From positions 62,001-126,000 of the forward strand of contig CAYMKU010000002.1 of the NCBI GenBank assembly GCA_964391015.1: DNA of 64,000 nucleotides, written 5' to 3'. This DNA is from XYD12-FULL-36-8 sp964391015 (GTDB lineage: Bacteria > Bacteroidota > Ignavibacteria > Ignavibacteriales > Ignavibacteriaceae). Positions 8,814 through 17,383 of the stretch are shown here, in pieces. Made by a program: the position numbers and the translations under genes. How positions within the stretch are numbered: position 1 is the stretch's first letter; each line of letters begins with the position of its first letter. Below the pieces are notes generated by a model that was not told the origin of the DNA, searched no databases, and saw only the letters and a list, made by a program, of their open reading frames with translations.

Positions 8814-8842
8814 TTGATAGTTAAAATAATGATACATAATTT
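8814..8842 (+). promoter_or_regulatory. Predicted promoter of the YdeI/DUF1801 gene
   Basis: TTGATA (8814-8819) is separated by 17 bases from TAATTT (8837-8842). The start codon lies at 8875 after a strong AAAGGAG ribosome-binding site. The same short region must also carry the divergent promoter of the restriction-modification cassette. Confidence 0.45.
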
Positions 8843-8874
8843 AATTTCATACAAAAGCAAAAAGGAGTGTTAAA

Positions 8875-9489
8875 ATGGGTACAAAAGATCCACGTATTGA
8901 TAAATACATTGCAAACGCGGTAGACTTTGCGAAACCGATTCTAACTCACTTGAGAGAGCTTGTTCACAAAGCTTGTCCCGAAACCAAAGAAACAATCAAA
9001 TGGGGATTTCCTCATTTTGATTACAAAGGAATGATGTGCAGCATGGCAGCTTTTAAACAGCACTGCGCTTTTGGATTTTGGAAAGCATCGCTGATGAAAG
9101 ACAAAAAGCTGATGGAAAATGCTAAATCTGAATCGGCAATGGGACATTTGGGACGGATTACTTCTCTCAATGATCTTCCTTCAAATAAAACTCTTACTGC
9201 CTACATTAAGGAAGCAAAAAAATTAAATGATGATAACATAAAACTGCCTGCAAAGCCAGTTGCAAAAGAAAAAAGAGAATGGGTTGTGCCAGATTATCTT
9301 CTAAGAGCGTTGAAGAAAAATAAATCCGCATTAAAAACATTTGAAAGTTTCAGTCCCTCGCACAAAAGGGAATATGTAGAATGGATTACCGAAGCCAAAA
9401 CGGAAGAGACGAGAAACAAAAGAATAACCACAACAATCGAGTGGCTTTCGGAAGGCAAACCAAGAAACTGGAAGTACATGAAAAAATAA
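8875..9489 (+). CDS. DUF1801 plus YdeI/OmdA-type C-terminal region protein
   Basis: A 204-residue cytosolic protein. The N-terminal ~110 residues match the DUF1801 (YdhG-like) domain: PRIDKYIANAVDFAKPILTHLR and CPETKETIKWGFPHFDYKGM. The C-terminal part (PDYLLRALKKNKSALKTFESFSPSHKREYVEWI) matches the OmdA/YdeI-associated segment. The biochemical role of this family is not established. It has a clear AAAGGAG Shine-Dalgarno sequence, its own predicted promoter and no operon partner. Two relatives occur elsewhere in the window, at 41843-42301 and 46844-47419. Confidence 0.85.
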   Translation: MGTKDPRIDKYIANAVDFAKPILTHLRELVHKACPETKETIKWGFPHFDYKGMMCSMAAFKQHCAFGFWKASLMKDKKLMENAKSESAMGHLGRITSLNDLPSNKTLTAYIKEAKKLNDDNIKLPAKPVAKEKREWVVPDYLLRALKKNKSALKTFESFSPSHKREYVEWITEAKTEETRNKRITTTIEWLSEGKPRNWKYMKK

Positions 9490-9501
9490 TTGTTCATGAT
9501 T

Positions 9502-9573
9502 ATCGGTCAGTCTTCGACAGGCTCAGACCGACACTCAATTTTGTCATGTTGAGCCTGTCGAAACATGACTGAT
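9502..9573. repeat. Hairpin repeat, left copy beside the GIY-YIG gene
   Basis: A 13-base perfect inverted repeat, TTCGACAGGCTCA (9513-9525) and its complement (9550-9562), lies within an imperfect longer hairpin whose outer arms are TCAGTC (9507-9512) and GACTGA (9567-9572). The left arm, 9502-9528, is identical over 27 bases to 9876-9902, so the two copies are direct repeats bracketing the nuclease gene. Confidence 0.9.
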
Positions 9574-9580
9574 AGCACTA

Positions 9581-9871
9581 TTATTTTTTTGTTTTGCTTT
9601 TTGATAACATGATAAGAGCGTCAAAATTACTCCCAATCAGGGCTTCTTTCTTTTTTCTGCTCCATCCCTTAATTTGTTTTTCAGTTCTTATGGCATCATT
9701 TATATCTGCAAATCTTTCATAGTAAACCAATTTTATTGGCAACCGAGTGGAGGTATACCCATAAATAGTTCCCGACCGATGTTCGGCTAGTCTTTTTTCT
9801 AAATTACCAGTTACACCTGTGTAATAACTCTTATCGGAACATTTTAATATGTAAACAAAATAATTTTTCAT
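9581..9871 (-). CDS. GIY-YIG domain nuclease, small
   Basis: A 96-residue stand-alone GIY-YIG endonuclease of the UPF0213/COG2827-like type. The family signature is VYILKCSDKSYYTGVTGNLEKRLAEH (VYI standing for GIY, YTG for YIG), with the conserved arginine in NLEKRL, then a YERF segment with the conserved glutamate-type position, and AIRTEKQIKGWSRKKKEALI. It is not part of UvrC. The gene is bracketed at both ends by copies of one hairpin repeat in the same orientation, which suggests the gene and repeats travelled together. Confidence 0.9.
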   Translation of the reverse strand: MKNYFVYILKCSDKSYYTGVTGNLEKRLAEHRSGTIYGYTSTRLPIKLVYYERFADINDAIRTEKQIKGWSRKKKEALIGSNFDALIMLSKSKTKK

Positions 9872-9875
9872 TACA

Positions 9876-9943
9876 ATCGGTCAGTCTTCGACAGGCTCAG
9901 ACTGATATCAAATTCTTCATGTTGAGCTTGTCGAAACATGACA
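9876..9943. repeat. Hairpin repeat, right copy beside the GIY-YIG gene
   Basis: This direct copy of the element at 9502-9573 starts 5 bases upstream of the nuclease start codon. The left arm, 9876-9902, is identical to the other copy. The right arm differs by one base in the stem (GAGCTTGTCGAA in place of GAGCCTGTCGAA). The spacer between the arms has diverged. Confidence 0.9.
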
Positions 9944-9965
9944 TTTATTGCTTTTTGTAGATAAC

Positions 9966-9993
9966 CAAAAAGATTCTGAAATAAATTCAGAAT
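9966..9993 (-). terminator. Probable terminator of the anion permease gene
   Basis: On the minus strand the permease stop is followed within a few bases by a perfect 8-base stem ATTCTGAA/TTCAGAAT (9993-9986 and 9980-9973, loop of 5), then CTTTTT. The sequence also belongs to the TTCAGAATGACA-type hairpin repeats found in related genomes, so the terminator role is an inference. Confidence 0.5.
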
Positions 9994-9998
9994 GACAG

Positions 9999-11231
9999 TC
10001 AGGTAAACTGCAAATAAAGAACCAGCACCGATACAAACATCGTAATTAGTGTGACAACTATTCCCGCTTTTGTGAATTGCCAGAATTTTATCTCTACGCC
10101 ATAAGATTTTGCAACTTCAATCACTATTAAATTTGCAACCGCACCTATAATTGTTGCATTGCCCGCAAGTGTTGCCGCAGATGCAAGCGATAGCCAAAGC
10201 AAATCGCTTGATGATGCTTTTAATATTGGAAGCATAAGAATTGTGTAAGGAACATTGCTCACAATCTGTGAAAGGAACAAGCTAAGCCCATGAATTCCAA
10301 CAATTCCACTTAGATCGTTTGAAAGAGGAGTCTTTTCAATAAATGAGTTAAGCGCACCAACCTTTTCAATACCATGAACAACAATAAATAATCCTGCAAA
10401 GAATAAAAGTAAAACCCAATCAACTTCTTTAATAACTTTCGACGGCTTAATTCTTCCAAGAATAAGTATCAGCGATGCACCGGCTAATGCTATGGTTGGG
10501 ATTGAGAGACTCAGCATTTTGCTGAAGAAAAAAAGCAGCAACACAAGAACAAAAATTGGAACAGAGAACTTCATGGAAACATAATCATAGCTAACTTCCT
10601 CTTCGTGAAAGATTAGCTTATCCTTAGAAGCAAAATCGGTTCTGAAAATTAATTTCGTCAGAATTACTAAGAGGAATAATCCTATCAATGAAATTGGCAT
10701 CAAATGAAGTAAAAATTTTCCGTATGGAATTCCCGAACTTATTCCTATCAAAATGTTTTGAGGATTACCGGTAATTGCCATTGTGCTTCCAATATTCGAA
10801 GCAAGGATTTCCGCAATTAAATAAGGAATAGGATTCAGCTTTCCTGAACGGCAGATTTGAATAACCACTGGCGTAAATAATAACACCACAGCATCGTTCA
10901 CTAAAAATGCGCTTGCAATTCCAGTCACAAAAACCACTATGAATAAAAACTGAAGTCTGCTGCGTGAAAGCGATATAGTCTTTTCTGCAATAAGTGTGAA
11001 AAAACCATCAATCTCAAGCACTGCAATGATTATCATCATCCCGAGCAAAAGACCAATTGTGTTATAGTCAATTGCAGTTACAGCTTCCTCAAAAGTTACT
11101 ACACCAAATACTATCATTGCTACAGCGCCAAAAAATGCTGCCGATGGGCGATCAATGTTTAACCTCGGAAGACGAGTGAAAATGATTCCAAGAAAGGTAA
11201 TTGTAAAAATAATTACTGCGGTGGTAGCCAC
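9999..11231 (-). CDS. ArsB/NhaD-type ion transporter (IT superfamily permease)
   Basis: A 410-residue inner-membrane carrier with about ten to eleven hydrophobic segments. Landmarks of the ArsB/NhaD/CitMHS group are FLVNDAVVLLFTPVVIQI and SNIGSTMAITGNPQNILIG in the first half, and NVPYTILMLPIL plus LAGNATIIGAVANLIVIEVA in the second half, which is the inverted-repeat architecture of the superfamily. Substrates in the group range from arsenite to dicarboxylates to Na+/H+ exchange, and nothing nearby narrows this (no ars genes are present). It has its own downstream hairpin and lies 12 bases from the queD end. Confidence 0.85.
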   Translation of the reverse strand: MATTAVIIFTITFLGIIFTRLPRLNIDRPSAAFFGAVAMIVFGVVTFEEAVTAIDYNTIGLLLGMMIIIAVLEIDGFFTLIAEKTISLSRSRLQFLFIVVFVTGIASAFLVNDAVVLLFTPVVIQICRSGKLNPIPYLIAEILASNIGSTMAITGNPQNILIGISSGIPYGKFLLHLMPISLIGLFLLVILTKLIFRTDFASKDKLIFHEEEVSYDYVSMKFSVPIFVLVLLLFFFSKMLSLSIPTIALAGASLILILGRIKPSKVIKEVDWVLLLFFAGLFIVVHGIEKVGALNSFIEKTPLSNDLSGIVGIHGLSLFLSQIVSNVPYTILMLPILKASSSDLLWLSLASAATLAGNATIIGAVANLIVIEVAKSYGVEIKFWQFTKAGIVVTLITMFVSVLVLYLQFT

Positions 11232-11243
11232 TGGATTTCTAGA

Positions 11244-11663
11244 TTATGAATGAAGCAAAATTTTTTCCTCTGCATAATCCTCATTCGTCTCATAAACTCT
11301 TACGGAAACTGAAGAAATATTTTTAGGCAGATTGAATTTTTGTGTTTCCCTTAGCACAAACTTACAGATGTTTTCCACCGTAGAATTAAAATCAACCACT
11401 ATCATCTTAGAATTTATTTTCTCCAGGAATTTAATCACTTCCTTATCATTTTTATTTACCATAAAGGCGTGATCGAGCCTATCAATCATTGGTTTAATAA
11501 TTTTATCAACGTCATAGAAATCAATTATCATTTCATTTTTACCCACTTCGCCTTCAAACTCAACAATCATTTTGTAGGAATGGCCATGAATATTTTTGCA
11601 GTTACCAAAATGTTCGGGCAAACGGTGACCCATTTCCCACCTAAATTCTTTTGCGACTTTCAA
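11244..11663 (-). CDS. queD: 6-carboxytetrahydropterin synthase
   Basis: Makes 6-carboxy-5,6,7,8-tetrahydropterin from dihydroneopterin triphosphate in the queuosine/7-deazaguanine pathway. The 139-residue protein has the zinc-binding histidines H13 (MGHRL) and H26/H28 (IHGH), the catalytic cysteine C22 in the CxxxHGH spacing typical of QueD, and the conserved acidic segment YETNEDYAEE. It follows queE with a one-base gap on the same strand, so the two act in consecutive steps and are cotranscribed. No queC is in the window. Confidence 0.93.
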   Translation of the reverse strand: MKVAKEFRWEMGHRLPEHFGNCKNIHGHSYKMIVEFEGEVGKNEMIIDFYDVDKIIKPMIDRLDHAFMVNKNDKEVIKFLEKINSKMIVVDFNSTVENICKFVLRETQKFNLPKNISSVSVRVYETNEDYAEEKILLHS

Positions 11664-11664
11664 A

Positions 11665-12303
11665 TTATACTCCTCGTTTTGTTGGACTCCAAATATATTT
11701 ATGCATCTGAAGTTGGAGCCTGACTTTTAAATTATCTTTTAACATCCATTCAGCAAGCTGAATTGGCTCAAATTCAGAAAAAACATTTGAGAAAAGCACT
11801 TTACATTTACCGGATAAAAAATACTTATTAATCATTTGCTTTGCCCATTCATAATCTTCTTTGTTTCCAATTACAAATTTAACTTCATCTTCTTGCTTAA
11901 GGTAATTAATGTTTTCGTATAAGTTTTTGTGAACCATTTTACTCGACGGACATTTCAAATCCATAACAATTTTAACCCGATTATCTATCTTCTTAACTGA
12001 CAAACTTCCACCAGTTTCTAACATAGTTTGATAACCCAAATCGCATAAAATTTTCATCAAAGGCAAAACCTCTTTTTGAACAAGCGGCTCACCGCCCGTA
12101 ATTTCAACTAATTTACAGTTATACTTTTTAATTTCGGAAAGAATTCCTTCAATCGAATAATCAGATCCTTCATAAAAGGCATATTCAGTATCACAATAAG
12201 AGCAACGGAGATTACAGTAAGTAAGTCTGACGAAAATGCAAGGGAAGCCTGCCAAGGAACTTTCGCCCTGAATTGAATAAAAGATTTCATTCACTTTTAA
12301 CAT
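11665..12303 (-). CDS. queE: 7-carboxy-7-deazaguanine synthase (radical SAM)
   Basis: Radical SAM enzyme that contracts 6-carboxytetrahydropterin to 7-carboxy-7-deazaguanine. It has the CxxxCxxC-type iron-sulfur motif (CNLRCSYC), the opening NEIFYSIQGES and the ITGGEPL glycine-rich SAM motif. I place the start at ATG 12303, since homologues begin at MLKVNEIFYSIQGE. An in-frame ATG at 12384 would add 27 residues with no family similarity and would run into the rpsT promoter region. The protein is about 212 residues, the usual QueE size. Confidence 0.92.
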   Translation of the reverse strand: MLKVNEIFYSIQGESSLAGFPCIFVRLTYCNLRCSYCDTEYAFYEGSDYSIEGILSEIKKYNCKLVEITGGEPLVQKEVLPLMKILCDLGYQTMLETGGSLSVKKIDNRVKIVMDLKCPSSKMVHKNLYENINYLKQEDEVKFVIGNKEDYEWAKQMINKYFLSGKCKVLFSNVFSEFEPIQLAEWMLKDNLKVRLQLQMHKYIWSPTKRGV

Positions 12304-12374
12304 TTCACACCGAAAATCGCTTAAAAAATTGATAAAAATGTCTAATCCTGAGAGCAATTTACTAAAAGCTAAAT

Positions 12375-12405
12375 TTGACATCAAAGAGGGCTTTAGATAT
12401 ATTTG
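12375..12405 (+). promoter_or_regulatory. Promoter of rpsT
   Basis: TTGACA (12375-12380) is spaced 17 bases from TATATT (12398-12403). The -10 reads TATATTTG, matching the Bacteroidota-type TAnnTTTG element, and the -35 is preceded by T to give TTTG. Predicted transcription starts about 30 bases before the rpsT start codon. Confidence 0.7.
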
Positions 12406-12439
12406 TGCTCAATTTTTTAACATAATAAGGTTTTTTTGA

Positions 12440-12703
12440 ATGGCATCACACAAATCGGCAAAGAAAAGAATTCGTACATCTGAGAGAAGAAGAGTTATTA
12501 ACAAAAGGAACGATTCAAAAATTAAAACTTTGGTAAAGAAAACTTTGGCATCCAGCGATAAAAATGAAATTGAGAAACTCTATAAGGAAGCAATTTCTTT
12601 CTTAGATAAAAGTACTGCAAAGGGGAACCTTCATAGAAATAATACAGCAAGAAAAAAATCTGCTTTAAGTAAACACTTAAATAAGATCACCTCTTCTAAA
12701 TAA
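12440..12703 (+). CDS. rpsT: 30S ribosomal protein S20
   Basis: Primary 16S rRNA-binding protein of the small ribosomal subunit. The 87-residue, highly basic sequence has the S20 hallmark opening MASHKSAKKRIRTSERRRVINK and the C-terminal KGNLHRNNTARKKSAL. It is monocistronic: it has its own promoter (12375-12405) and a rho-independent terminator (12722-12752). It is the only plus-strand gene between about 9.6 and 32.7 kb. Confidence 0.97.
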   Translation: MASHKSAKKRIRTSERRRVINKRNDSKIKTLVKKTLASSDKNEIEKLYKEAISFLDKSTAKGNLHRNNTARKKSALSKHLNKITSSK

Positions 12704-12721
12704 TCATTTTTGAAATTTATT

Positions 12722-12752
12722 AAAAGCTCTTCTTACCGAAGGGCTTTTTTAT
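12722..12752 (+). terminator. Rho-independent terminator of rpsT
   Basis: A 10-base stem, AAAGCTCTTC (12723-12732) with GAAGGGCTTT (12738-12747), has one G-U pair and a TTACC loop, and is followed by a run of T. Confidence 0.85.
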
Positions 12753-12768
12753 TTTAAATCGGCATTAA

Positions 12769-14286
12769 CTACAAACCTTCTATCGCATCTATGCCCTGGG
12801 GCATGGGTAAGTAGAATCTAATCGGCAAGACAGTACCATCTTTTTTCAATACTCTTTGAACTCGTTTTTTAATTAGTACACTATGTTCAATATAAAGTCC
12901 ATCTTCAATGATTGAGCCAAAAACATAGCTTGTTCCCTTAATAAGAACTTTGTTCCCAATACGAAGCGGATATTCATCACTGCCAGTCATGTTAACGCTT
13001 GATTCTATTCTTGAATCATCTCCAATTTCAATATTCCCTTTAATAATATCTCCCCAGAGAATTTCAACATTATTGCCTATCTTAAAAATTTGGTTTGGAA
13101 ATGTTGAAAGATGAACATTCTGCCAGATTACAACATTTTGACCAAAGTGAACATTGCCATTTACAAAAACATTTTTCTTAAACTCAAGATTATAATTCAG
13201 CTTGACCCCTCTGCCAATGTACGCGCCTTTTCCAATTTTAATATCCAATGGAATATTCTTCTTATCCGCAACGATTATCTCATTAACGACTTCTTCATGA
13301 ATAAAAAAATCATCGGGGTCATCTATTTCGATTATATCTTTAAGCTGTTCATAAACCTGATTTCTTGCCGCATCTTCCATTTCTTTTAGAACTGATTTAT
13401 TGTTAAAACCCATTACAACATATGGCGAATGTGGATTAATTGCGGTAACCGTATATCCCTTCTTGTTAAATAGAGATATTAGGTCAGTAATATAAATTTC
13501 ATTTTGTACGTTATTGCTTGAAAGTGAATTAATCAGTTCTACAAGCTTCTTATATTTAAAGGCATATACACCGGAGTTGAACTCACAATTCTCAACTAAT
13601 TCTCTTTTAGTATAGGCATAAGTCTTCTTATTAAAGATAACTTGATACGGTTTTTCTTCAGGAAGTGCCTCAATATCTTTTGCCTCAATAATCTCAATGA
13701 CTTTGCCAGCATCGCTGCCTGAAGATTTTCCGTCAACATCTTTATTTTTAACTCGTATAATTCTTCCATATGAGTTATTGCTTGGATCGCCTTCATAAAG
13801 CCCCGTCAGGACAAGCATATCGGAACCAAGCTCAACAAATTTGCTTTTTATATCTAGGATTGTTTGCTCATCTATCAAACCCATATCCCCTGGAAGAATA
13901 TAAACCACTCCATCAGTAAAATTTTTATCAATTTTATCTAAAGCCACTTGAACCGCATGTCCAGTTCCATTTTGTGATTCTTGATAGGCAAACAATGTTG
14001 ACTTTCTTTTACCGATCACCTCCATCACATCTTTTGCTTTAATTCCTACAACCACAATAATATTAATACCATTTATTGATTTGACACAAGCATTATAAAC
14101 ACGCTCCACTGTTGGAATTTCCCAAATCTTATGTAACATTTTTGAACGTTGGGATTTAATTCTTTTTCCATGTCCCGCTGCAAGGATAATTGCGATCTCT
14201 TTTACATCCTTATTGATTTTAGAAGACAATTCGTTTACATTTTGTAAAATACTTTCGTGATTATTTTTTTCCATTAATTTCTCCAT
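12769..14286 (-). CDS. GlmU-like nucleotidyltransferase with divergent left-handed beta-helix
   Basis: A 505-residue two-domain protein. Residues ~30-270 form a sugar-phosphate nucleotidyltransferase domain like GlmU, with LAAGHGKRIKS (35-45), SKMLHKIWEIP, QNGTGHAV and a PGDMGLI metal-binding segment, so UDP-GlcNAc formation is likely. Residues ~350-470 are hexapeptide-like repeats of a left-handed beta-helix, but the canonical GlmU acetyltransferase signature around the catalytic histidine is not seen. The end (RFYLPMPQGIDAIEGL) is unlike E. coli GlmU. It may therefore perform only the uridylyl transfer. It lies 23 bases downstream of the ABC exporter on the opposite side of rpsT's terminator. 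Confidence 0.75.
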   Translation of the reverse strand: MEKLMEKNNHESILQNVNELSSKINKDVKEIAIILAAGHGKRIKSQRSKMLHKIWEIPTVERVYNACVKSINGINIIVVVGIKAKDVMEVIGKRKSTLFAYQESQNGTGHAVQVALDKIDKNFTDGVVYILPGDMGLIDEQTILDIKSKFVELGSDMLVLTGLYEGDPSNNSYGRIIRVKNKDVDGKSSGSDAGKVIEIIEAKDIEALPEEKPYQVIFNKKTYAYTKRELVENCEFNSGVYAFKYKKLVELINSLSSNNVQNEIYITDLISLFNKKGYTVTAINPHSPYVVMGFNNKSVLKEMEDAARNQVYEQLKDIIEIDDPDDFFIHEEVVNEIIVADKKNIPLDIKIGKGAYIGRGVKLNYNLEFKKNVFVNGNVHFGQNVVIWQNVHLSTFPNQIFKIGNNVEILWGDIIKGNIEIGDDSRIESSVNMTGSDEYPLRIGNKVLIKGTSYVFGSIIEDGLYIEHSVLIKKRVQRVLKKDGTVLPIRFYLPMPQGIDAIEGL

Positions 14287-14309
14287 TACGATAATATTTT
14301 AAATGATTT

Positions 14310-16166
14310 TTAATCTCTGAACTGCATTTCATAGAATTTGCGATACAAGCCTTTTTGATCTTCAAGCAATTCTTCGTGCCTTCCAAGCTGAACAATTCTG
14401 CCTTTGTCCAAAACCAAAATTTTGGTAGCATTCCTAATTGTGCTTAAGCGATGTGCGATGACAAATGTTGTTCTATTAACCATCATCCTTTCAATAGCTT
14501 CTTGAACAAGGATTTCCGATTCATTATCCAGGGCAGAAGTTGCTTCATCAAAAATCATTATGTCAGGATTTTTCAAAATTGCCCGTGCAATAGATAATCT
14601 TTGTTTTTGCCCGCCTGAAAGTTTTATACCTCTTTCACCGATTATTGTGTCATAGCCACATGGCATTTCAAGAATAAAATTATGCGCATTAGCAGCTTTA
14701 GCCGCTTCAATAATTTTTTCCAAAGGATAATCTTCTAATCCATATGCGATATTGTTTTTAACTGATTCGTTGAAAAGGAAAGTTTCTTGAGTGACAATTC
14801 CCATTAAATTTCTTAAGCTCTTAATCCCGATGTTGTTCAAATTAATATCATCAATAAAAATTTGACCTGATGATGGATCGTAAAACCTTGGGATCAGATC
14901 AACCAACGTAGATTTCCCGCCGCCACTTGGTCCAACTAATGCAAGTATTTCTCCTTTGTTAACAGAAAAACTAATGTTATTAAGCACGGGTTCTATCGAA
15001 TCTTCGTAATAAAAATATACATCTTTAAAAACGATTGACCTTTGAAATTTTTCGATAGATACCGATTTCTCATTATCTTTGATTATGGGTGCAGTATCCA
15101 GCACCTCAAAAATTCTATCACCCGCAGCACTTGATTCCTGAATACGGTTATTTACACTGCTTAATTCTTTAATCGGTGGCATCAATTGAAAAATGGCAAA
15201 AAGAAAACCAAGAAATTCACTCGCTTTTAATGTGTTTTCCTGAAGAACCAAAATTCCACCGTAGTAAATTATAAAAACCCCGATAACAACGCTTAAAAAC
15301 TCTGTTAGGGGTGAAGAAAGATTTCGCGCTCTGGCAATTCGCAAAATCATTTTAAAATAATTCTTAGTTTCCCGTAAAAATTTTTTGTTCTCATAATTTT
15401 CCATTCCAAACGCTTTGACAATTTTCACACCAGAGATTGTCTCCTGCAGAATGCTTGTAATGTCAGCCATTTTTAACTGAATGCGCCCACTTTGTTTTCT
15501 AAGCTTTACACCAATCCACCAAATTACAAGCATTGAAAACGGCAGTACAATTAATGCTATAAGCGTTAGTTGCCAGCTTATACTTATAGCAATAAACAGA
15601 AAGACCAGAATTGTTAGTGGTTCGCGAATAAGATTTAAAAAAGTAGCAGATATGCTTGCTTGAACAACCGAAACGTCGTTGGTAAACATCGAAATTAAAT
15701 TTCCGACTCTTTCCTTCTTAAAAAAACTCATAGGCAATTGATGCAGATACTTATAAACCAAATCACGTAAATCTTTCATCGCAGCAAATTCAACATAGAT
15801 CATAAAATATGCTTGAAGGTAACTGAATATATTTTTTAAAAAGAAGGCAACTAAAATGAGAAAGCAAATTTTTAGTAACGCTTCTGGTTTGGTTCCCGAA
15901 AAAACAAATTCATTAAAAGAATTTGAAATACCATTCCCGACTTTGACGATCCAGCCCGGTAGAATGCTGCCAGCATTATCAATTGATGCTGGCTGTGTTA
16001 AAGTATCCCGTCTAATTGATTCCTGGAACAAAGTATCTAAAAGAGGAATGGTTAAATAAACCGAAAGCCCATTTAGTACAGCAAAAAGAATTGTGAAAAT
16101 TATTGATAAAGCGAGATGCTTCCAGTAAGGTTTGACGAAGTTTAAAATTCTAAAATAGGTTTTCAC
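14310..16166 (-). CDS. MsbA-like ABC exporter (fused permease and ATPase)
   Basis: A 618-residue half-transporter with six membrane helices (about residues 15-340) followed by an ABC ATPase domain. The ATPase shows Walker A GPSGGGKST, signature LSGGQKQRLS, Walker B IMIFDEATSALD and the H-loop AHRLST. Length and architecture match MsbA/lipid flippases, which move lipid A or glycolipids across the inner membrane, though multidrug exporters share the layout. It precedes the GlmU-like gene by 23 bases on the same strand, so a cell-envelope role is plausible. Confidence 0.88.
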   Translation of the reverse strand: MKTYFRILNFVKPYWKHLALSIIFTILFAVLNGLSVYLTIPLLDTLFQESIRRDTLTQPASIDNAGSILPGWIVKVGNGISNSFNEFVFSGTKPEALLKICFLILVAFFLKNIFSYLQAYFMIYVEFAAMKDLRDLVYKYLHQLPMSFFKKERVGNLISMFTNDVSVVQASISATFLNLIREPLTILVFLFIAISISWQLTLIALIVLPFSMLVIWWIGVKLRKQSGRIQLKMADITSILQETISGVKIVKAFGMENYENKKFLRETKNYFKMILRIARARNLSSPLTEFLSVVIGVFIIYYGGILVLQENTLKASEFLGFLFAIFQLMPPIKELSSVNNRIQESSAAGDRIFEVLDTAPIIKDNEKSVSIEKFQRSIVFKDVYFYYEDSIEPVLNNISFSVNKGEILALVGPSGGGKSTLVDLIPRFYDPSSGQIFIDDINLNNIGIKSLRNLMGIVTQETFLFNESVKNNIAYGLEDYPLEKIIEAAKAANAHNFILEMPCGYDTIIGERGIKLSGGQKQRLSIARAILKNPDIMIFDEATSALDNESEILVQEAIERMMVNRTTFVIAHRLSTIRNATKILVLDKGRIVQLGRHEELLEDQKGLYRKFYEMQFRD

Positions 16167-16248
16167 TTAACCTTGCTTTTGGTTTATTTTCATTCGTTCA
16201 AACATTAATTTCAGTAGTTCAATGAAAGAATTTTAATAATGATGCTTG

Positions 16249-17301
16249 TTACGCCCCGTAATTGGGTATAACAGGAATACACTTTAACCCACACCCGCCA
16301 GAAATTTTTATACTATCTATTATCTGCTCTGAGTCGATGTCATAAAGTAAAATCTGGGATTTGCTCTCAAACCCATTATCGAAGATTAGGATGCTTCTAT
16401 TAAGCATAAAATTTTTAATTCCACTACCTTCAAACCGCTTTGTGATTTTTTTATTCTCAAGCGAATAAACAAAAAGCTGGGCTGTCTTTGGTTCGCTATT
16501 ATATAGTGTCTCATTGTTAGGAGTAATATCAATGGTAGAAAAAATCAATAGCTTTTCATTTTCAGACCAATTAATGAAGTTAAGCTTTTGGTTTACTGTG
16601 GTAATAAGTGTTAGTTCATCATTTTTCTTGTGATTAACTAAGTAAATTTGTGTGTTTGTTGAATCAACGGCTTTAATAGAAACCCTATTATTTGGCGACG
16701 TTAATTTTTTTATAATTTGTGGGGAGGGCGGGTATCCATCTTTATCTAAATTGAAAACTTTCTTTTCATCAGACAACATTTTACCTGAACTGTCAAAAGT
16801 CTTTATTCTTTGTTCAACATACTTTGCAACGGTTACGTCAATAACATTTAGATACACTTTAAATGAGTTGTCGTTCTCCCAACATGAAAAAACATGAAGT
16901 CCACTACCAATATTAGTGATGAAATTAATCGAGTTAGAATCTAAATTGATATTATAAAGCTTAATGCTATTAATAAAGGGGAAAACACCCTTTTTGCCTT
17001 GTTGATATGCAGTAACTAAAAATGCCGATTTCTTATCTGGTGAATACGAAAGTTCCACAATTTCTTCATTGCTGCTCTTCCAAAATTCTGAATAATTTTT
17101 TTCCAAGAAGTTATATTTATATAAACCCGACTTTTTTCCTATCGCTCCCACAAATAATATTTCATTCAACCGTGGTGATACATACTGTTCTTGAGTTATG
17201 GCCGAGCCCTGAGGATTTTTCGTTTTAATATCATTATTACGAATGCAACCAGAAATAAAAGTTATAAGAAAGATAAAATAAATTATAGATGATCTGCTCA
17301 T
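16249..17301 (-). CDS. Predicted lipoprotein, possibly beta-propeller
   Basis: A 350-residue protein I cannot name. It has a lipoprotein signal peptide: a hydrophobic core (residues ~5-17) then the lipobox FISGC with Cys19. The mature part has repeated segments of the type KKSGLYKYNFLEKNY, SFKVYLN, QIYLVNHKK and QLFVYSLENKK, alternating with short loops, which suggests a WD40/TolB-like propeller of about six blades. The last residues contain two cysteines (GGCGLKC). It lies between the ABC exporter and xerD, with 82-base spacers on both sides, so it may be its own unit. Confidence 0.7.
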   Translation of the reverse strand: MSRSSIIYFIFLITFISGCIRNNDIKTKNPQGSAITQEQYVSPRLNEILFVGAIGKKSGLYKYNFLEKNYSEFWKSSNEEIVELSYSPDKKSAFLVTAYQQGKKGVFPFINSIKLYNINLDSNSINFITNIGSGLHVFSCWENDNSFKVYLNVIDVTVAKYVEQRIKTFDSSGKMLSDEKKVFNLDKDGYPPSPQIIKKLTSPNNRVSIKAVDSTNTQIYLVNHKKNDELTLITTVNQKLNFINWSENEKLLIFSTIDITPNNETLYNSEPKTAQLFVYSLENKKITKRFEGSGIKNFMLNRSILIFDNGFESKSQILLYDIDSEQIIDSIKISGGCGLKCIPVIPNYGA

Positions 17302-17383
17302 AAGAATTTTCTTTTTTCAAAAATACTGTTATTAGAAACTTAATGAAAATTGAAATCAATAATTCGGCAACGAACTAACAACA

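Noticed and set aside
12304..12439. PreQ1 riboswitch before queE
   Set aside because: The space before queE on its strand shows no preQ1 aptamer-like hairpin and C-rich tail, and overlaps the rpsT promoter on the other strand.
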